A DNA stretch of 64,000 bases from Staphylococcus epidermidis (GTDB lineage Bacteria; Bacillota; Bacilli; Staphylococcales; Staphylococcaceae), in contig NZ_AP019721.1 in NCBI RefSeq assembly GCF_006742205.1, forward strand, positions 124,001 through 188,000, written 5' to 3'. A program made the translations under genes and the position numbers. The first letter of the stretch is position 1. Every line of letters begins with the position of its first letter. Under the pieces are notes generated by a model. That model was not told the origin of the DNA. It saw nothing but the letters and a program-made list of their open reading frames with translations, and made no database searches. Shown piece after piece: positions 60,581-64,000 of the stretch.

Positions 60581-62146
60581 TTATGAGTATATTAAAACTT
60601 GTGTAATTAGTAAGCCTCCACCAAATATTAAAACAAACGCGACAACAGGCCATACGAAACGTAACCAGTGTGAGTAACGCATGTTTAACATTTGAAGTGT
60701 TGCCATTACAAGTCCAGTAGGCGCTAAGAACAACATTGCATACTGACCGAATTGATATGTTGTAACAATAACAAATCTTGGTATACCTACCGTATCAGCT
60801 AATGGCGCAAAGATAGGCATAGATAGTACTGCTAATCCTGATGATGATGGTACGATAAATCCTAAACAGAAAAAGATAAAGAGTAACACGATGATGAATA
60901 AAGGCCCACTCATATGTTGCACGATAGATGATGAAAAGTGCAAGATTGTGTCAGAAATCATTCCTTTATTCAATACTAAATTAATTCCTCGAGCTAAACC
61001 AATGATTAAAGATACACCTACTAAACTTGAAGCGCCATTAACGAATGCATCTACAGTGCCTTTTTCGCCTAACCCATATTTTCCTGTTCCAGCAATGAAC
61101 ATGATGATAATGGTAAAGATTAAGAATGCAGATGCCATGACTGGGAACCACCATCCTTGTGTCATGACGCCCCAAACCATAATAGGGAATGGTAAGACGA
61201 AAAGCGTAAGAATAATCTTTTTACGTAATGTAAACTCAGAAGAACCGTCATCATGTAGCACAGACCATTGTTTTTCAAATGCTGCTTTGTCTTCATAAGA
61301 ATAAGAGGATTTAGGATCTTTTTTAATTTTTTTACAATACCAGAACAAATAACTAATAACAAATATGGCACCGATGATACAAGCGCCTATTCTCCAATAA
61401 AGACCATCAGTAAAAGTTGTTCCTGCTGCATTAGAAGCAATGACGACTGAGAATGGGTTGATTGTTGAGAATGTACTGCCCACAGAGCTTGCTAAGAAAA
61501 TTGCACCGACAGAGACAATAGAATCATATCCGAGCGCAATAAATATTGGAACGAGTACAGGATAGAACGCTACAGCTTCCTCTTCAATGCCACATAGTGT
61601 TCCACCCAGAATCATTAAAATCGCTACGAACATAATCAACATAAATTCATGGCCTTTGGTTTTTTGAGTAAGTGCTAACAATCCTGATTCAAAGGACCCG
61701 CTCGCTTGAACAATACCAATCAGTCCACCTAGAACAAGTATAAAGACCATAATATCGACGGCTTCGATGGTTCCTTTAACCATGCTACTAGTAATTTGAT
61801 CAAGACCAGCTGGATGTTGTTTTAGACGTTCGTAAGTATTAGGAATTGAAACGGGTTTATTAATTGCACCAGATTTAAATTGTTCTATTTTGATTTTAAC
61901 TCCTAATCGATCAAGCTCCTTTTGTGTTCCAGGAACTTTTTTTACTTGATGATGAGGATTGACAATTTTTAATTCTTGGGATGAAGGTTCATATGAAAGT
62001 TTTGAGTATGCACCCGCGGGGATTATCCAAGTTGCTATAACTGCGACAACTGTTAGGATAAAGAGAATCATAAATGCACCTGGCATTCTAAAGTTAAAAC
62101 GTTTTTTCTTTTTATTATCATTGATCGCTTGTTCCAACGGTTTCAT
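60581..62146 (-). CDS. arcD: YfcC/ArcD-type antiporter (arginine or citrulline/ornithine)
   Basis: A 521-aa membrane protein of the YfcC (DUF401/C4-dicarboxylate-like) family, one of the two unrelated families called ArcD. Helices begin at ALAFMILF-like GAFMILFILTVVAVIATWI (residues 24-42); a hydrophilic external loop follows (about 50-115); GGTLCGIEEEAVAFYPVLVPIFIALGYD and IVPSSSGLAVLSMPIFAPLAD are the family's two re-entrant motifs. Ribosome site AAGGAGATG precedes ATG 62146. It is the third gene in arcB-arcC-arcD on the minus strand. It probably exchanges ornithine for arginine or citrulline. Confidence 0.82.
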   Translation of the reverse strand: MKPLEQAINDNKKKKRFNFRMPGAFMILFILTVVAVIATWIIPAGAYSKLSYEPSSQELKIVNPHHQVKKVPGTQKELDRLGVKIKIEQFKSGAINKPVSIPNTYERLKQHPAGLDQITSSMVKGTIEAVDIMVFILVLGGLIGIVQASGSFESGLLALTQKTKGHEFMLIMFVAILMILGGTLCGIEEEAVAFYPVLVPIFIALGYDSIVSVGAIFLASSVGSTFSTINPFSVVIASNAAGTTFTDGLYWRIGACIIGAIFVISYLFWYCKKIKKDPKSSYSYEDKAAFEKQWSVLHDDGSSEFTLRKKIILTLFVLPFPIMVWGVMTQGWWFPVMASAFLIFTIIIMFIAGTGKYGLGEKGTVDAFVNGASSLVGVSLIIGLARGINLVLNKGMISDTILHFSSSIVQHMSGPLFIIVLLFIFFCLGFIVPSSSGLAVLSMPIFAPLADTVGIPRFVIVTTYQFGQYAMLFLAPTGLVMATLQMLNMRYSHWLRFVWPVVAFVLIFGGGLLITQVLIYS

Positions 62147-62221
62147 CTCCTTCGACAGTTAACCTAAAATAAAAGCCTATCAATTGAATTTGGTTAGTAT
62201 TTTACATGATTGATTAAGGAA

Positions 62222-62266
62222 GTGCACCCTGTATGAAATGGAGAGGAGTGGAATAACAGGATGCAC
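62222..62266. other. Hairpin between arcC and the antiporter gene
   Basis: GTGCACCCTGT and ACAGGATGCAC pair with one mismatch around a 23-base loop. No T-run on the minus strand. It could be a processing site or attenuator that lowers expression of the distal gene. Confidence 0.5.
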
Positions 62267-62310
62267 TGTATGAATATGATTAAATTAATTTCTACTTATA
62301 CGTTAAAACG

Positions 62311-63243
62311 TTACTTTGTAATGAGTGTGCCAATTTTACCTTCTAGTGCTGCATCTAATTGATTTAATGATGTGATGAGCACGCTACCGTTAGGATTATT
62401 TTCAATAAAGGAGATGGCAGATTCGATTTTAGGTAGCATGCTGCCTTTGGCAAATTGTTCTTCTTCAATATATGTTTTAAGCGTATCTATATTTGTTGTT
62501 TTAAGTGCTTGTTGTTGGTCAGTATGATAGTTGATATAAACATAATCAATCGCTGTTAAAATAATGAGTTGATCACAGTGAATATCAGCACCTAATAATG
62601 CACTTGTTTTGTCTTTATCGATGACGGCATCTATACCTTTAAAGCTATCATGCTGTTCGCGAATGACTGGTATACCACCTCCACCTGCAGCGATGACGAG
62701 TGTGTCATTTTCTACTAGAGTTTTAATACTTTCCAGTTCGATAATAGATATTGGTTGTGGTGATGGTACAACGCGACGGTAACCTCGACCAGCATCTTCT
62801 ACAAATTGATAACCTTTTTCCTGTTGAATACGATTTGCTTCTTCTTTAGTGTAGAACAGACCGATGGGTTTACTTGGACTATTAAAAGCTGGATCGCCTT
62901 CATCAACTTCTACTTGGGTAACTAGTGTGACAACTTGCTTATCTATGCCCATTGAATGAAGTTCATTTTGTAAACTTTCTTGAAGTTGATAGCCGATGTA
63001 GGCTTGACTCATAGCGCCACATTCAGCAAATGGAAAAGCAGGACCTTGATCGTGTTCAGCTGCATAATTCAGACCAAGGTTAATACTTCCTACTTGTGGT
63101 CCATTACCGTGACTAATCACAATTTCGTGACCTTTAGTAATTAATCCTACTAGGGATTTAGCTGTATTTTTTACTAATTCAAGTTGTTCTTGTGGTGATT
63201 TTCCTAAAGCGTTTCCACCTAAAGCTACTACAATTTTAGCCAT
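62311..63243 (-). CDS. arcC: Carbamate kinase
   Basis: A 310-aa enzyme that turns carbamoyl phosphate and ADP into ATP, ammonia and CO2. Begins [13 protein letters not shown] (nucleotide/phosphate site), then [30 protein letters not shown] and [12 protein letters not shown], all carbamate-kinase segments. The ATG at 63243 has GAAGGAAG upstream; a GTG nine bases earlier is less well placed. It follows arcB by about 20 bases in the same operon. Staphylococcal strains often have two or three copies of arcC. Confidence 0.93.
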   Translation of the reverse strand: MAKIVVALGGNALGKSPQEQLELVKNTAKSLVGLITKGHEIVISHGNGPQVGSINLGLNYAAEHDQGPAFPFAECGAMSQAYIGYQLQESLQNELHSMGIDKQVVTLVTQVEVDEGDPAFNSPSKPIGLFYTKEEANRIQQEKGYQFVEDAGRGYRRVVPSPQPISIIELESIKTLVENDTLVIAAGGGGIPVIREQHDSFKGIDAVIDKDKTSALLGADIHCDQLIILTAIDYVYINYHTDQQQALKTTNIDTLKTYIEEEQFAKGSMLPKIESAISFIENNPNGSVLITSLNQLDAALEGKIGTLITK

Positions 63244-63265
63244 TTCACTCACTTCCTTCTATAAT

Positions 63266-64000
63266 TTAGAATTCTCCTAAAGTTGCTACCATGACCGCTT
63301 TAATTGTATGCATTCTATTCTCAGCTTCTTGGAATACTACAGAAGCTTTGCTTTCGAAGACATCATCAGTGACTTCCATTTCACTAATGCCATATTTTTC
63401 ATAAATTTGTTGACCAATTTTAGTTTCTGCATTGTGGAAAGAAGGTAAACAATGTTCAAAAATAACATTTGGATTGCCTGTTTTTTCTAATAATGCTTGG
63501 TTAACTTGATATGGTTTTAAAAGTTTAAGGCGTTCTTGCCATACTTCATCAGGTTCGCCCATTGATACCCAAACATCTGTATAAATAACATCAGAATCTT
63601 TCACGCCTTTATCAATATCATCTGTTATTAAAATGTTACCGCCATTTTCCGTCGCAATACGTTCGCAACGATTTAATAATTCTTCTGTCGGATTGAGTTC
63701 TTTAGGACAAACAAGATGGAAATTCATACCCATAATGGCAGCACCTTGCATTAATGCGTTAGCAACATTGTTACGTCCATCGCCAACATAAGTAAAGTTG
63801 ATATCAGCATACTCTTTTTTCAATACTTCTTTAGCAGTTAAAAAGTCAGCAAGCACTTGTGTAGGGTGATCTTCATCGGTTAATCCATTCCATACCGGAA
63901 CACCTGAATATTGCGCTAATGTTTCTACAGTACGTTGAGAGAAACCTCGGTACTCAATACCATCATACATACCACCAAGTACACGTGCTGTATCTTTAGC
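63266..64000 (-). CDS. arcB: Ornithine carbamoyltransferase, catabolic (cut by window end)
   Basis: The frame stays open to the last base of the window, so the N-terminal part (including the carbamoyl-phosphate STRT motif) is outside. About 245 residues are visible: [13 protein letters not shown] (HPTQ motif), [26 protein letters not shown] and the ornithine-site HCLPSFH. It splits citrulline with phosphate to ornithine and carbamoyl phosphate, which ArcC uses. The pairing with arcC indicates the catabolic enzyme (ArcB) rather than anabolic ArgF. Whether arcA (arginine deiminase) lies beyond the edge cannot be seen. Confidence 0.9.
   Translation of the reverse strand, partial: AKDTARVLGGMYDGIEYRGFSQRTVETLAQYSGVPVWNGLTDEDHPTQVLADFLTAKEVLKKEYADINFTYVGDGRNNVANALMQGAAIMGMNFHLVCPKELNPTEELLNRCERIATENGGNILITDDIDKGVKDSDVIYTDVWVSMGEPDEVWQERLKLLKPYQVNQALLEKTGNPNVIFEHCLPSFHNAETKIGQQIYEKYGISEMEVTDDVFESKASVVFQEAENRMHTIKAVMVATLGEF

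Noticed and set aside
60581..63970. Arc genes as part of ACME
   Set aside because: Gene order does not fit the ACME arc cluster as I know it, and no recombinase, att site or opp3 genes are in view.

Overview
The window looks like a chromosomal segment of Staphylococcus epidermidis. It is AT-rich and Gram-positive in style, with strong AGGAGG-type ribosome sites and YSIRK/LPXTG surface proteins. The species call rests on recognising the accumulation-associated protein Aap, the EcpA protease with its staphostatin, a GehD-like lipase and the staphylopine (cnt) locus. No rRNA, tRNA, CRISPR array, insertion sequence or prophage was seen.

Layout. (1) 1-3.8 kb: the end of the hexose-phosphate transporter UhpT, then its sensing system hptA-hptS-hptR on the minus strand. 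(2) 4-14.4 kb: an unrecognised 113-aa protein, a secreted trypsin-like serine protease, and the 7.4-kb aap adhesin gene with three repeat regions. Two nearly identical 50-aa beta-class phenol-soluble-modulin-like genes sit on either side of aap. (3) 14.6-18.6 kb: a biotin operon bioD-bioA-bioF-bioW behind a BirA-type operator, with no bioB. (4) 18.6-23.6 kb: a secreted-enzyme block with the staphopain ecpA and its staphostatin, a lipase, and a tandem-type lipoprotein gene broken by a frameshift.

(5) 23.6-28.2 kb: a zinc-starvation module. A good Zur box precedes a translationally coupled minus-strand operon (FAD oxidoreductase, FeoB-like permease without a GTPase domain, COG0523/CobW GTPase). 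A second Zur box precedes a divergent zinc-binding lipoprotein. I consider this the best candidate for an undescribed system here. (6) 28.6-35 kb: apbE, a cytosolic three-domain flavoprotein reductase, an MFS transporter and an SDR acetoin/diacetyl reductase. (7) 35.1-45.6 kb: a small ABC transporter divergent from cntKLMABCDFE, which makes staphylopine, exports it and takes up its metal complexes. The shared intergenic region holds both a Fur-like and a Zur box.

(8) 45.6-52.4 kb: pflB-pflA with stacked Rex/ArcR-like and cre sites, an M20 peptidase and a BrnQ transporter. (9) 52.9-60.3 kb: a TetR regulator, a three-gene set predicted to turn carnitine into glycine betaine, the osmolyte importer opuCABCD and the serine hydrolase fphF. 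Uptake and conversion of carnitine to a better osmoprotectant are thus side by side. (10) 60.6 kb to the end: ornithine carbamoyltransferase (cut by the window edge), carbamate kinase and a YfcC/ArcD-type antiporter on the minus strand, suited to making ATP from citrulline or arginine.

All assignments come from reading the sequence and from memory of the families. No database search was run.
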